Assembly: GCA_007131295.1 (NCBI GenBank)
Contig: SLQW01000032.1
Span: 1 to 64,000 of the forward strand
Length of the DNA: 64,000 nucleotides
Source of the DNA: Pseudomonadales bacterium
GTDB taxonomy: Bacteria > Pseudomonadota > Gammaproteobacteria > Pseudomonadales > Azotimanducaceae
Reading direction: 5' to 3'
Of this stretch, positions 17,189-25,987 are shown one piece after another. The notes under the pieces are model-generated. The model was not told the origin of the DNA and ran no database searches. It saw only the letters and a list, made by a program, of their open reading frames with translations. The translations under genes and the position numbers were made by a program. Every line of letters starts with the position of its first letter. Position 1 is the first letter of the stretch.

Positions 17189-19204
17189 GTGTCCGCCCGA
17201 ATGTCCCGCCGCAGCTCGGCAAGCCCCTCTTCCCGGCTGTTCACCCTGACTCTGGCGCTCTTCCTGGCATGGGGCATAGCCCCCTCGCTGGCAGAGGAAC
17301 GCGCCCATGAGCGCGCACTCTATCGCGACGCTCTGGCGGACCTCTACGCGGTTCGCCTGCGCGCCTTCGAGGCGAAACTGTCCGACCTGGAAGACTATCC
17401 GCTGTTGCCCTACCTGCATTACGCGCGCCTGCTGCGCTACATCTCAAGCACCGATCCCGATGACGTACGCGCCTTTCTCGAGCGTTTCGCCGATACGCCT
17501 TTGGCCAATCAGGCACTGCTGCACTGGCTCGACAATCTGGCGCGGCGGGGCGAGTGGGCGCTCTACCGCGACTTCTACGACGCGGAGATCGCCAATCGCC
17601 CAGGCCTGCGCTGCCGCTACTATCGGTCGCTCTACGAGACCGGTGACCGCGATGCCGGGCTCGTCGGCGCCGCACGGATGTGGGTGGCGGATGAGTCGCG
17701 GCCAGACGTATGCGACCCGCTTTTCGATGCCTGGCGTCGTGCCGGCGGACTCAGCGACGAACTCGCCTGGGAGAGGATCACGCTCGTGCTCGCCGCGAAC
17801 CGGCCGAGCCTCGCGAGCTACCTTGTCCGCTATCTCGAGCCGGCAGGGCAGCAGCTGGCACGGGAGTTCATCACCCTGCACCGCCAGCCCGCGCGCCTCA
17901 ATCAGGTTCGTTCGCTTCCGGGCGACCCCTCTCGCCATGCCCAGGTGCTTGCCCACGTGTTGCGCCGTCTGGCACGCACGGACCCGGACGCCGCCGAAGC
18001 CGCCTGGACAGCGTGGGAGGCGCGCGTCTCGTTACCGCCCGAGGCGCGGCGCGAGGTACGTGCCGAAATCGTGCGCTGGCAGATCCGCCGCAACCGGCTG
18101 CCCGAGGATCACGTCACTGCCTGGCCTCCGGAGGAGCTCGTCGGTGCCGATGTCACCGATTTGCTGGAGGAGCTGGCTCGAGGTGCGATCGCCGATCAGC
18201 GCTGGGACGACGCTCTGCGGTGGATCGAGCGCTTGCCGCCGGAGGTGCGCGCGGCCACGAACTGGCAGTACTGGTCTGCCCGCGCCAGCATGGAGTGGAA
18301 CGGCGGCATCGGCAACGGTGCGCTCCCGGACACCCAGTCGACACCGGTTCCCGCCCTCGACCCGGATGCCGCACTCACACTGCTCACGGAGGTGGCAGGC
18401 CGCCGCAATTATTACGGTTTCATGGCGGCAGACAGGCTGGAGCTGCCGGTGAACATGCAGGCAGCGACGCTCGATCTTACTGCCGAAGAAATCGATCGGA
18501 TCGCCGCTCACCCCGCGTTTCAACGCGCGCTGGAACTGGCGGCGCTCGGCGAAAACCTCGATTTCCGGCGCGAGCTGGCCTGGCTTCGGGGTCGTCTGGA
18601 CCGGCGTGAGCTTCTTGCCCTGGCGGAGATCTGCCGACGCCATGGCTGGCACGATCAGTCCATCCAGGCAACGATCACCGCTCGTAAGTGGGATCACCTC
18701 GAGCTTCGTTTTCCCCTGGCTTTTGCCGAACCCATGTTCGAGCAGGCTGAGCGGCGCCGTCTCGAGCCAAGCTGGCTGTTCGCCGTCGCGCGCCAGGAGA
18801 GCGCGTTCATGACCCATGCCCGCTCACACGCTGGTGCACTGGGCGTTATGCAGGTGATGCCCGCGACTGCCCAGCGTACTGCGCGGGACCATGACATTCC
18901 GCTGGCCAGCACCTGGCAACTGCTTGACTACGACAAGAACATCGAGATCGGCGCGAGCTATCTCGCGCAGATGCACCAGCGCTACCAGGGCAACCGTATC
19001 CTTGCGTCCGCCGCCTACAACGCCGGCCCAGGTCGCGTCGATCAGTGGCTCGCCAGACGTCCGCCAAGCCCTGCAGACGTCTGGATCGAGGGCATCCCCT
19101 TCCGGGAGACCCGTGGCTACGTCCAGAACGTTCTCGCCTTTGCCCTGATCTACAGCCGCAAGCTGGAGGCGGAACGCCCCTTCCTTCAGGAACACGAGCG
19201 CTGA
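17189..19204 (+). CDS. slt: Soluble lytic murein transglycosylase
   Basis: This 671-residue exported enzyme has a signal peptide at about residues 17-35, then a long alpha-helical superhelix (U/L domains). A C-terminal goose-lysozyme-like SLT domain carries catalytic Glu537 in ARQESAF, followed by GALGVMQVMPATA and AAYNAGPGRV. It cleaves peptidoglycan glycan strands to 1,6-anhydro products in the periplasm. The length matches Slt70 (645). The start is GTG 17189 (AGGAG upstream) or ATG 17201; both keep the signal peptide. Confidence 0.95.
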   Translation: MSARMSRRSSASPSSRLFTLTLALFLAWGIAPSLAEERAHERALYRDALADLYAVRLRAFEAKLSDLEDYPLLPYLHYARLLRYISSTDPDDVRAFLERFADTPLANQALLHWLDNLARRGEWALYRDFYDAEIANRPGLRCRYYRSLYETGDRDAGLVGAARMWVADESRPDVCDPLFDAWRRAGGLSDELAWERITLVLAANRPSLASYLVRYLEPAGQQLAREFITLHRQPARLNQVRSLPGDPSRHAQVLAHVLRRLARTDPDAAEAAWTAWEARVSLPPEARREVRAEIVRWQIRRNRLPEDHVTAWPPEELVGADVTDLLEELARGAIADQRWDDALRWIERLPPEVRAATNWQYWSARASMEWNGGIGNGALPDTQSTPVPALDPDAALTLLTEVAGRRNYYGFMAADRLELPVNMQAATLDLTAEEIDRIAAHPAFQRALELAALGENLDFRRELAWLRGRLDRRELLALAEICRRHGWHDQSIQATITARKWDHLELRFPLAFAEPMFEQAERRRLEPSWLFAVARQESAFMTHARSHAGALGVMQVMPATAQRTARDHDIPLASTWQLLDYDKNIEIGASYLAQMHQRYQGNRILASAAYNAGPGRVDQWLARRPPSPADVWIEGIPFRETRGYVQNVLAFALIYSRKLEAERPFLQEHER

Positions 19205-19275
19205 GGATGCTCGTTGCAGCGATCAGCCGGCGCCGGGCATGATGCCGCCGTGTTGTCGAACCCTGGAAGGTCATC

Positions 19276-19719
19276 ATGAGCCGCACACTGTTGCCGTTTT
19301 GCCTCCTTGCCATGCTTGCCGGCTGCGCAGCGAGCGGCTCCGTCGATCGGGATGCTGCCGGTGATCCGACGTTTCAACCCTGCGGCAGCGCACCGCGCTG
19401 CGTCGTCAGCACGAACGGCGACAGCACGCGCCGTATCGATCCGCTCGGCTTCACCGAATCGCCACTGATTGCCCGCCTGACTCTGTTGCAACTCCTCATC
19501 GGCCGCGACGATGTCGAGATCGTGACGGCGACAGACGATTATGTGCACGCCGTGTTCATCACACCGCGCATGCGCTATCGGGACGACGTCGAATTCCTGT
19601 TTCGCGACGACGGCCGCATCGATGTGCGTTCATCCTCGCGCATCGGCTGGTACGACTGGGGCGCGAACCGCAACCGCATCGAGTCACTGCGCCGCGAGCT
19701 CGCGGCCGCAACGCGCTGA
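19276..19719 (+). CDS. DUF1499 family lipoprotein
   Basis: This 147-residue protein has a lipoprotein signal peptide with lipobox LAGC (Cys17). The mature part, PRCVVSTNGDSTRRIDPLGF through VEIVTATDDYVHAVFITPRMRYRDDVEF, matches DUF1499 proteins (CVST motif, FTFRFVDDVEF-like segment). It is probably anchored in the outer membrane; the biochemical role is unknown. Translation starts at ATG 19276 with GAAGG upstream. It lies 12 bp before tatD. Confidence 0.88.
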   Translation: MSRTLLPFCLLAMLAGCAASGSVDRDAAGDPTFQPCGSAPRCVVSTNGDSTRRIDPLGFTESPLIARLTLLQLLIGRDDVEIVTATDDYVHAVFITPRMRYRDDVEFLFRDDGRIDVRSSSRIGWYDWGANRNRIESLRRELAAATR

Positions 19720-19731
19720 GACCGACCTGCG

Positions 19732-20562
19732 GTGACGACACCCGCTCGGCCCGAGGGCATTCCGCTCGTCCCACTCGTGGACATCGGCGTCAATCTGACC
19801 GCGCCTCAGTTCGAAAACGATCGGGACGCTGTCCTGATGCGGGCCCGCGCGGCCGGCATCATCCGTCAACTCGTCACGGGCACTGACGTACCGCACTCCG
19901 TAACAGCGCTGAAGCTCGCCCACCGCCACCAAGGCGAGCTGTTTGCAACGGCCGGGATCCATCCCCACGCGGCTGCCGCAGTGGAATCAGGTTGGCGCGA
20001 GCAAATCGCCAGGCTCGCCGAGGATGGAGCGGTTCGCGCAGTGGGCGAAACCGGGCTCGACTTCAACCGCGACTACTCGCCGCGACCGGATCAGGAGGCA
20101 GTCTTCGTCGCTCAGCTCGAACTGGCGGCAGAGTGCGGCCTGCCGGTATTCCTGCACGAACGCGACAGCGGCGGGCGCTTTTTCGATCTGCTCGAGCCCC
20201 TTGCAGGGGATCTTGCCGGTGGCGTGCTCCACTGCTTCACAGGCAGCGAACGCGACCTCGACCGCGCCCTCGAGGCAGGCCTGCACATCGGCGTAACTGG
20301 CTGGATCTGCGACGAGCGTCGTGGCGGCCAGCTGCAGGCGCTGGCGAAGCGGATTCCTGCCGAGCGGCTGATGATCGAGACGGATGCGCCCTGGTTGCTG
20401 CCGCGAACGCTGCGACCGCGGCCGAAGAGTCGCCGCAACGAACCGTGCTGGTTGCCCTGGGTGCTGGCCATGCTTTCCCGCTGTCGCGACGAGGACCCGG
20501 CAGAGCTCGCCGCGACCACTACTGGCAACGCGTGTCGGCTGTTCCGCCTGCCGCAGCCCTGA
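19732..20562 (+). CDS. tatD: TatD-family metal-dependent deoxyribonuclease
   Basis: This 276-residue TIM-barrel amidohydrolase-type nuclease has VDIGVNLTAPQF (the TatD subgroup lacking the classical HxH), ATAGIHPHAA, AVGETGLDFNRDYSP, VFLHERDSGG, GVLHCFTGS and ETDAPWLLPR. These provide the divalent-metal ligands. It is a 3'-5' exonuclease linked to DNA repair and oxidative-stress protection. The start is a GTG twelve bases after the DUF1499 stop. The short hydrophilic N-terminal extension is unusual but harmless. Confidence 0.95.
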   Translation: MTTPARPEGIPLVPLVDIGVNLTAPQFENDRDAVLMRARAAGIIRQLVTGTDVPHSVTALKLAHRHQGELFATAGIHPHAAAAVESGWREQIARLAEDGAVRAVGETGLDFNRDYSPRPDQEAVFVAQLELAAECGLPVFLHERDSGGRFFDLLEPLAGDLAGGVLHCFTGSERDLDRALEAGLHIGVTGWICDERRGGQLQALAKRIPAERLMIETDAPWLLPRTLRPRPKSRRNEPCWLPWVLAMLSRCRDEDPAELAATTTGNACRLFRLPQP

Positions 20563-20585
20563 ACAGCCCGAAGGCAACCTCCGGC

Positions 20586-20834
20586 TCAATCATCCTGCAA
20601 CAACAGGCGCAACGCGTGGCGGTCGAAGGGCCAGTCCAGATCGCCACGGCGATCACTGCGGCGGGCTACGGGAATACGCGTGCCGTAGGCGTTCAGCAGG
20701 TCATCGTCTGCAGCGATGTCCACCTCCACCAGCGTCACACCGGCGCGTTGCGCTTCCGCCTGCGCCATTTCGAGCGCGACCTCGCACAAGCTGCATCCGC
20801 TCGTTCCATAGAGAATCAGTTGCTGCCGAGCCAA
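20586..20834 (-). CDS. Glutaredoxin-like protein (DUF836)
   Basis: This 82-residue thioredoxin-fold protein has a CxxC redox site (GTSGCSLCE, about residues 10-18) and the conserved cis-Pro region GTRIPVARR. It resembles the YfaZ/DUF836 glutaredoxin-like family, whose partners are unknown. The start is a TTG with GGAGG and good spacing; the open frame continues far upstream, but that part reads antisense to the peptidase gene. It is convergent with tatD, 23 bp away. Confidence 0.82.
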   Translation of the reverse strand: MARQQLILYGTSGCSLCEVALEMAQAEAQRAGVTLVEVDIAADDDLLNAYGTRIPVARRSDRRGDLDWPFDRHALRLLLQDD

Positions 20835-20939
20835 GGCTGCCCTCCTGATAGCCCCCACCGCCAGCGCGAGACTCGCAACGTCACACGCACACCTACCAGC
20901 CCCTCGCGTCGTCGCCGAGCCTGCCCGTATCATGCAGGC

Positions 20940-21983
20940 ATGCAATCCGCTTCTGCCACTTCCAGCTCTCGCCGCCTGCTCTGGCATGGCGTTGCGGCAC
21001 TGCCGCCGCAGGCCGTCGCCGTCTTGGACGGCGCAGCGTGCGGACCGCTTGAGTTCGCACCTGGAGAGCGGCATGGCAGCTGGCGCTGCCGGGTGGATCT
21101 CGGCAGCCTGCCCGCTGGGACGCTCTGCGTACCAAGCCTGATCCTCGGACCGAAACCCCCACAGCGCTACCGCATGGCGGCGCGCTGGCCGGGCGGAAGC
21201 TGTCACCTCGTCGCGGTCGCGGTCGCGGCGCCCGATGCCGATCTCAGCAACTGGCCCCGCGGCGACCATGGGCCCGTCGGCACAGCCGGGCAGCGCGTCG
21301 AGGCCGGGATCGACTGCTTCGAGGCAACGGACGATCTGAGCGCCTGTAGTCTGGAATTGGAGATCGACGGCGGCGCTGAACCGCCTCAGGTGGGTCTTGC
21401 CGTCAGCCTGCGCTCACGCTTGCAGGCGTCGATCGAGGATGACGGCAGCGAGGCAGCACCGCTGCCGGTGCCGTATTTTTCGCAGATGGTCTGTTCCCAG
21501 GCCATCGCCCGTCATATCTGTTCGCCTGTGAGCGTGGCCATGACCCTCGCCTTCCTCGGTATTGCCACCGATGTGGAATCGTTCGCGCAGGAGAGCCGGC
21601 ATCCGGATCACCGCCTGTTCGGGATCTGGCCATGTAATCTGGCGGCGGCCTGGCGCGCAGGCGCGAGTGGCGTGGTACGCAGCTTCGACTCAGCTGCGGA
21701 TGCAGCACGGGTCCTGAGCGCCGGATACCCCATCGTTACATCCATTCGCTTCGAAGCGGGTGGCCTTGCCGGCGCGCCCCTCGAGCGTAGCGGCGGACAT
21801 TTGGTCGTCCTGCGCGGTATGGGCCCGGATACGGTCCTCGTCAATGATCCGGCCGGTGCCTCGTCCAATGAGGTGGAGCGCAGCTACGACCGCACCGCCT
21901 TTCTGCGCGCCTGGCTGGGCGATCGTGGTGTGGGCTACGTGCTCTGGCCACGCCGCGATGCAACTGCGATCCCCGCGCCATGA
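20940..21983 (+). CDS. C39-like cysteine peptidase family protein
   Basis: This 347-residue protein has a beta-rich N-terminal half (about 1-170) of unknown role. A C-terminal papain-like peptidase C39_2 domain follows: VPYFSQMVCSQAIARHICSP holds the catalytic Cys (ICSP), GGHLVVLRG the His and VNDPAG the Asp/Asn. No signal peptide and no ABC transporter are present, so it is not a bacteriocin processor of the usual kind. It overlaps the GNAT gene by 4 bp, suggesting a joint function. The substrate is unknown. Confidence 0.82.
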   Translation: MQSASATSSSRRLLWHGVAALPPQAVAVLDGAACGPLEFAPGERHGSWRCRVDLGSLPAGTLCVPSLILGPKPPQRYRMAARWPGGSCHLVAVAVAAPDADLSNWPRGDHGPVGTAGQRVEAGIDCFEATDDLSACSLELEIDGGAEPPQVGLAVSLRSRLQASIEDDGSEAAPLPVPYFSQMVCSQAIARHICSPVSVAMTLAFLGIATDVESFAQESRHPDHRLFGIWPCNLAAAWRAGASGVVRSFDSAADAARVLSAGYPIVTSIRFEAGGLAGAPLERSGGHLVVLRGMGPDTVLVNDPAGASSNEVERSYDRTAFLRAWLGDRGVGYVLWPRRDATAIPAP

Positions 21984-22603
21984 CCGGAACCGCCGACCGC
22001 CAGGCCGCCCGAGATGCGGCGACGGTACAGGAAACGCTCGACATCGAGAACGCTCGGGTCTACCTGCGCCATCCGACTACGGCAGACCAGGAGGAATTCC
22101 TCGACCTGATGCGGCAGTCACGCAAGCTGCATCATCCTTGGATCCAGCCGCCCCTCAGCCCGGCCGGTTACCAGCATTACCTCAAGCGCATGGCCCGTGA
22201 CGATCACGTTGGCTTTTTTGTCTGCCAGCGCAAGGATCACCGCATCGCGGCCGTCATCAACCTCAACAACATCGTCCACGGCGCCTTTCTCTCAGCCTAC
22301 CTCGGCTACTATGCGGGCGTTGGTTTCAATGGCCGCGGACTGATGACCGAGGGGCTGAGGCAGGTGATCCGAATCGCGGTCTATCAACTCGGCCTGCATC
22401 GCCTGGAAGCCAACATTCAGCCCGGCAATGCCGCCTCAATCGCACTGGTGCGGCGGCTGGGCTTCCGCCGCGAGGGTTTTTCACCGGCCTACCTGTTCAT
22501 CGACGGCGCCTGGCGTGACCATGAGCGCTGGGCTCTGGTGCACACTCGCAACGAGCTGCTGCCTCCGGGCGTTCCTCTGGAAGTCGCTGGCAAGCTGCCC
22601 TGA
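21980..22603 (+). CDS. GNAT N-acetyltransferase, RimJ/RimL-like
   Basis: This 207-residue GNAT protein has ENARVYLRHPTTADQEEFL at the beginning of the domain, acetyl-CoA loop FNGRGLMTEGLRQ, and HRLEANIQPGNAASIALVRRLGFRREG, the classic RimJ/RimL C-terminal motif. It could acetylate an alpha-amino group of a ribosomal protein or another acceptor. The start overlaps the stop of the C39-like peptidase gene (ATGA), and the S9 peptidase begins 14 bp downstream, so all three are probably translated from one message. Confidence 0.93.
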   Translation: MTGTADRQAARDAATVQETLDIENARVYLRHPTTADQEEFLDLMRQSRKLHHPWIQPPLSPAGYQHYLKRMARDDHVGFFVCQRKDHRIAAVINLNNIVHGAFLSAYLGYYAGVGFNGRGLMTEGLRQVIRIAVYQLGLHRLEANIQPGNAASIALVRRLGFRREGFSPAYLFIDGAWRDHERWALVHTRNELLPPGVPLEVAGKLP

Positions 22604-22617
22604 ACGCAGGAGAATCC

Positions 22618-24684
22618 ATGACCAAGACCGAGGGTACCAAGACCACCGCTCCCTACGGCACCTGGCGCTCGCCCCTCACGGCAGATGATCTCCTGCGCGG
22701 TGCGCTCGGTCTCGCGTTCCCAAGTGCCAATGCGGGCAGTATCTACTGGATGGAGTCACGTCCGGCAGAAGGCGGACGTTGCGTCATCGTCCGCCGCCGG
22801 CCAGACGGCCGTATCGAGGACTGCCTGCCGGCACCGTTCAACGCCCGCAGCCGGGTGCACGAGTACGGCGGCGCCTGCTACACCGTGGCCGCAGGCTGGC
22901 TGTACTTCGTCAACTTCAGTGATCAACGCATCTATGCCCTCGAACTCGAAACGGACGCAGACGCGGACGCAGACGCGGACACAGACGCGGACACAGACGC
23001 AGACGCGGCCGGCACTGCGATCCCGCAGCCCCTGACACCCGCTGATGGACGCCGCTGGGCGGATCTGGTGGCCGATCCGGTCCGCCCGCGCCTGTTGGCG
23101 GTAGGCGAGGAGGATACCGACGGCGAACCCCGCAACTTCATCGCTGCGATCAGCCTGGAAGGGACGCCAGGCGCCGCCACCGTGACGGAAGTGGCCGCCG
23201 GCCATGACTTCTTCGCCGCGCCGCGCCTGTCGCCCGACGGCGCAAACCTTAGCTGGCTGAGCTGGGACCACCCGGCCATGCCCTGGGACGGAACCACCCT
23301 GTGGTGCGCCAGCCTGGACGCGGCCGGCCAGCCCGGGGAGCCTCGAGCCGTGGCCGGCGGCAACGACGAAGCCATTTTTCAGCCCGAGTGGCTGCCGGAC
23401 GGTCGTCTCGTATTCGTCACCGACCGCAGCGGCTGGTGGAATCTGGCAGCGCTGACACCCGGTGGTCTCGAAAATCTGCTGCCCATGAACGCCGATTTCG
23501 GCCTGCCGCTGTGGCAGTTCGGCATGCGGACATGGACTGCGTGGAAAGATCGCATCGCCTGCACCTGGCATGAAGCCGATGGCGACCGACTCGGGCTGCT
23601 CGACCTCCGTTCGAACGGGCTCGAGCGGGTTCCATTGCCTTACACGCAGCTCAACGGACTCGTCATCGACGGCGCCTCGCTGCTATGCGTCGCGGCGGCC
23701 CCGGACCGTTTTCCTGAGCTGGTGCGCATCGATCCCGCCAGCGGCCGGTGCGAGGTCCTGCGCTCCTCGAGCGAGCTCGCCCTGGAGTCTGGCGCTATTG
23801 CGGTTCCCGAGGCACTCGACTTCGCCGCGGGCAGCCAAGCCGCGGGCAGCAAAGCCGCGGGCAGCCAAGTCGCGGGGCGCAGCGAGATTGCCTACGGCTA
23901 TTTCTACCGGCCGGCTCATCCAAGCCTATCGGGGCCCGCTGACGAGCGACCGCCGCTTCTGGTCATGAGTCACGGCGGGCCTACCGCTGCCACGGCCGCG
24001 GTGCTCAACCTGAAGGTACAGTTCTGGACGTCCCGCGGCTTTGCAGTGCTTGACGTCAACTACCGGGGCAGCACCGGCTACGGCCGCGCCTACCGGGATC
24101 GCCTCAAGGGCGGCTGGGGTGTGGTCGACGTAGAAGACTGCATCGCGGGGGCCCGTTATCTCGTGGAGCGCGGCGAGGTCGATCCGGAGCGTCTCGCGAT
24201 CCGCGGCTCCAGTGCGGGTGGCTACACTACGCTCGCAGCGCTGACCTTCCATGACCTGTTTCGTGCTGGCGCAAGCCTTTATGGCGTCGGTGACCTGGAA
24301 GCCTTGGCCCGGGACACCCACAAGTTCGAGTCGCGCTACCTGGACAGCCTGATAGGCCCCTGGCCGCAGGCCGCCGAGGTTTATCGGCAGCGCTCCCCCA
24401 TTCACCACGTCGAGCAACTGCAATGTCCTGTGATCTTCCTGCAAGGCCTGGAAGACCGGATCGTGCCCCCGTCTCAGGCCGAAACCATGGTGGCGGCGCT
24501 CGAAGCCAAGGGTCTGCCGGTGGCGTACGTTGCCTTCGAAGGTGAGCAGCACGGCTTCCGCCAGGCCGCGAACATACGGCGCGCGCTCGAGGCGGAACTT
24601 TATTTCTACGGTCGCATCTTCGGGTTCACGCCGGCAGACGCTATCGAACCCGTCCTGATACGCAATCTTGAGTCTGGAGATTGA
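22618..24684 (+). CDS. S9 family peptidase (prolyl oligopeptidase / acylaminoacyl-peptidase-like)
   Basis: This is a 688-residue cytoplasmic serine peptidase with an N-terminal beta-propeller (about 20-420). The C-terminal alpha/beta hydrolase domain has MSHGGPTAATAAVLN, LDVNYRGSTGYGR, nucleophile Ser in RGSSAGGYTTLAA, then Asp in QGLEDRIVPP and His in EGEQHGF. It likely removes dipeptides or acylated residues. Two low-complexity inserts are odd: an Asp-Ala/Asp-Thr run near residues 112-130 and an AAGSQ/AAGSK repeat near 403-420, both from tandem DNA repeats. RBS GCAGGAG precedes the ATG. Confidence 0.93.
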   Translation: MTKTEGTKTTAPYGTWRSPLTADDLLRGALGLAFPSANAGSIYWMESRPAEGGRCVIVRRRPDGRIEDCLPAPFNARSRVHEYGGACYTVAAGWLYFVNFSDQRIYALELETDADADADADTDADTDADAAGTAIPQPLTPADGRRWADLVADPVRPRLLAVGEEDTDGEPRNFIAAISLEGTPGAATVTEVAAGHDFFAAPRLSPDGANLSWLSWDHPAMPWDGTTLWCASLDAAGQPGEPRAVAGGNDEAIFQPEWLPDGRLVFVTDRSGWWNLAALTPGGLENLLPMNADFGLPLWQFGMRTWTAWKDRIACTWHEADGDRLGLLDLRSNGLERVPLPYTQLNGLVIDGASLLCVAAAPDRFPELVRIDPASGRCEVLRSSSELALESGAIAVPEALDFAAGSQAAGSKAAGSQVAGRSEIAYGYFYRPAHPSLSGPADERPPLLVMSHGGPTAATAAVLNLKVQFWTSRGFAVLDVNYRGSTGYGRAYRDRLKGGWGVVDVEDCIAGARYLVERGEVDPERLAIRGSSAGGYTTLAALTFHDLFRAGASLYGVGDLEALARDTHKFESRYLDSLIGPWPQAAEVYRQRSPIHHVEQLQCPVIFLQGLEDRIVPPSQAETMVAALEAKGLPVAYVAFEGEQHGFRQAANIRRALEAELYFYGRIFGFTPADAIEPVLIRNLESGD
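22951..23008. repeat. Hexanucleotide repeat coding for Asp-Ala/Asp-Thr
   Basis: About nine consecutive six-base units of the form GACGCR or GACACA form an in-frame run of alternating Asp and Ala/Thr in the S9 peptidase. Unit length 6 preserves the frame when copies are lost or gained. Confidence 0.92.
23824..23880. repeat. 15-bp tandem repeat coding for AAGSQ/AAGSK
   Basis: GCCGCGGGCAGCCAA is repeated three times (23824, 23839, 23854) with a partial fourth unit, giving AAGSQ-AAGSK-AAGSQ-VAG in the S9 peptidase. It lies just before the hydrolase domain, where a flexible linker is tolerated. Confidence 0.92.
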
Positions 24685-24689
24685 GCCTC

Positions 24690-25733
24690 TTGTACGACCT
24701 GATCGCGCCTGCGCTGATGCGCATGGAGCCGGAAGCCTCCCACGACTTCGCCATCGCAAGCCTGCGGCTCGCCAGCGCGCTGCAGCTTGACCGGCTGGCA
24801 GCACCGCCGACACTCGATCCGGTGGAACTGATGGGCCTGCGTTTCCCGAACCGGGTCGGGCTGGCCGCCGGCCTCGACAAGAACGCCGACGCTTTCGAGA
24901 TGCTCGGAGCCTTGGGCTTCGGCTTCGTCGAGGTCGGTACCGTCACGCCGCGGCCTCAGCGCGGCAATGCCCGACCACGGCTTTTTCGTCTGCCCGAGGC
25001 GCGCGCCCTGATCAACCGAATGGGCTTCAATAACCTCGGCCTCGACCACCTGCTACGCCGGGTCGAAAACCGACGCTACGACGGCGTGCTCGGAATCAAT
25101 ATCGGCAAGAACAAGGACACACCTACCGAGCGGGCTCTGGAAGACTATGTCGCGGGCCTTGAGGCAGTGCATGCCTGGGCCGATTACGTCACGCTCAATG
25201 TCTCGTCACCGAACACGCCGGGGCTGCGCGACCTGCAGCTAGGGCCACCCCTCGATGCCCTTCTCGACGGCATAGCGGTCGCACGGACGCGCCTGGCAGA
25301 ACGGGAAGGTAGCCGCACACCACTGCTGGTGAAGATTGCGCCCGACCTGCACGACGACGACGTAAAGGGTATCGCGGAACGCCTCGTCGCCAAGGGCATC
25401 GATGGCGTCATCGCCAGCAACACTACGCTGGCGCGGCCGGGCATCGAGCACCTGGCAGCGAGTAACGAGATCGGAGGCCTGTCCGGCCCACCGCTGCACG
25501 AGCGCTGCCTCGAAGTGCTGCGCTGCATTCGCGGCACGGTGGGGGACGCGCTGACCCTGATCGGCGTTGGCGGCATCGACAGCGGCGGACGCGCCCGCGC
25601 GGCACGCCAAGCGGGCGCGGATCTGGTACAGATCTACACCGGCTTCGTCTACCGCGGCCCGGCGCTGATCCGAGAGATTGCACGAGATCTGCGCGGCAGC
25701 CGCGTCGACTCACCCTTGCCGCGTAGGCCGTGA
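24690..25733 (+). CDS. pyrD: Dihydroorotate dehydrogenase (quinone), class 2
   Basis: This 347-residue FMN enzyme has GLRFPNRVGLAAGLDKNADA, VEVGTVTPRPQRGN, the catalytic Ser in TLNVSSPNTPGLRDLQ and IGVGGIDSGGRA. The N-terminal helices identify the membrane-associated class 2 type, which passes electrons to quinone in pyrimidine synthesis. TTG 24690 (GGAG ten bases upstream) gives MYDLIAPALMRMEPE, matching E. coli PyrD; a TTG at 24681 overlapping the previous stop is the alternative. rmf follows convergently after 11 bp. Confidence 0.95.
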   Translation: MYDLIAPALMRMEPEASHDFAIASLRLASALQLDRLAAPPTLDPVELMGLRFPNRVGLAAGLDKNADAFEMLGALGFGFVEVGTVTPRPQRGNARPRLFRLPEARALINRMGFNNLGLDHLLRRVENRRYDGVLGINIGKNKDTPTERALEDYVAGLEAVHAWADYVTLNVSSPNTPGLRDLQLGPPLDALLDGIAVARTRLAEREGSRTPLLVKIAPDLHDDDVKGIAERLVAKGIDGVIASNTTLARPGIEHLAASNEIGGLSGPPLHERCLEVLRCIRGTVGDALTLIGVGGIDSGGRARAARQAGADLVQIYTGFVYRGPALIREIARDLRGSRVDSPLPRRP

Positions 25734-25744
25734 GGCGTGTTGCT

Positions 25745-25945
25745 TCAGAACGCGCGCTTGTGGAAGCCCGCCACCGGCAAGCTGCCCTCGGTCAGATCAC
25801 GCTGGCCGGTAGTCCAGCCGTCGATCCAGCTCTCGCGCTGGGGAGTGGCTTGATGGGGACACGTTTCGCGGGACCTCCCAATGAATCCGGCCTGATAGCC
25901 CTTGTTCCAGGCCCTGCTAGCAGGATCACGCTTGTGTCGCTTCAT
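25745..25945 (-). CDS. rmf: Ribosome modulation factor
   Basis: This 66-residue basic protein, MKRHKRDPASRAWNKGYQAG... with GRSRETCPH and WIDGWTTGQRDL, is clearly RMF, which dimerises 70S ribosomes into inactive 100S particles in stationary phase. The C-terminus (LTEGSLPVAGFHKRAF) is about ten residues longer than in E. coli. GGAGCATCGTCG before the ATG fixes the start; the frame upstream is not RMF-like. It lies in the same neighbourhood as pyrD and rlmL, as in E. coli. Confidence 0.95.
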   Translation of the reverse strand: MKRHKRDPASRAWNKGYQAGFIGRSRETCPHQATPQRESWIDGWTTGQRDLTEGSLPVAGFHKRAF

Positions 25946-25966
25946 CGACGATGCTCCCTGATCAGA

Positions 25967-25987
25967 CCACCGGATAGTGTCCGGTGG
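25967..25987 (-). promoter_or_regulatory. Perfect inverted repeat in the rmf leader
   Basis: CCACCGGA-TAGTG-TCCGGTGG is a perfect 8-bp stem with a 5-nt loop, ending 21 bp upstream of the rmf start codon. It could be an mRNA hairpin controlling rmf translation or a protein-binding site. Seen directly; the role is unknown. Confidence 0.45.

Noticed and set aside
19992-20939. Upstream extension of the C39-like peptidase frame
   Set aside because: It runs over tatD and the glutaredoxin-like gene in another frame; the Arg-rich composition and missing homology favour the ATG at 20940.
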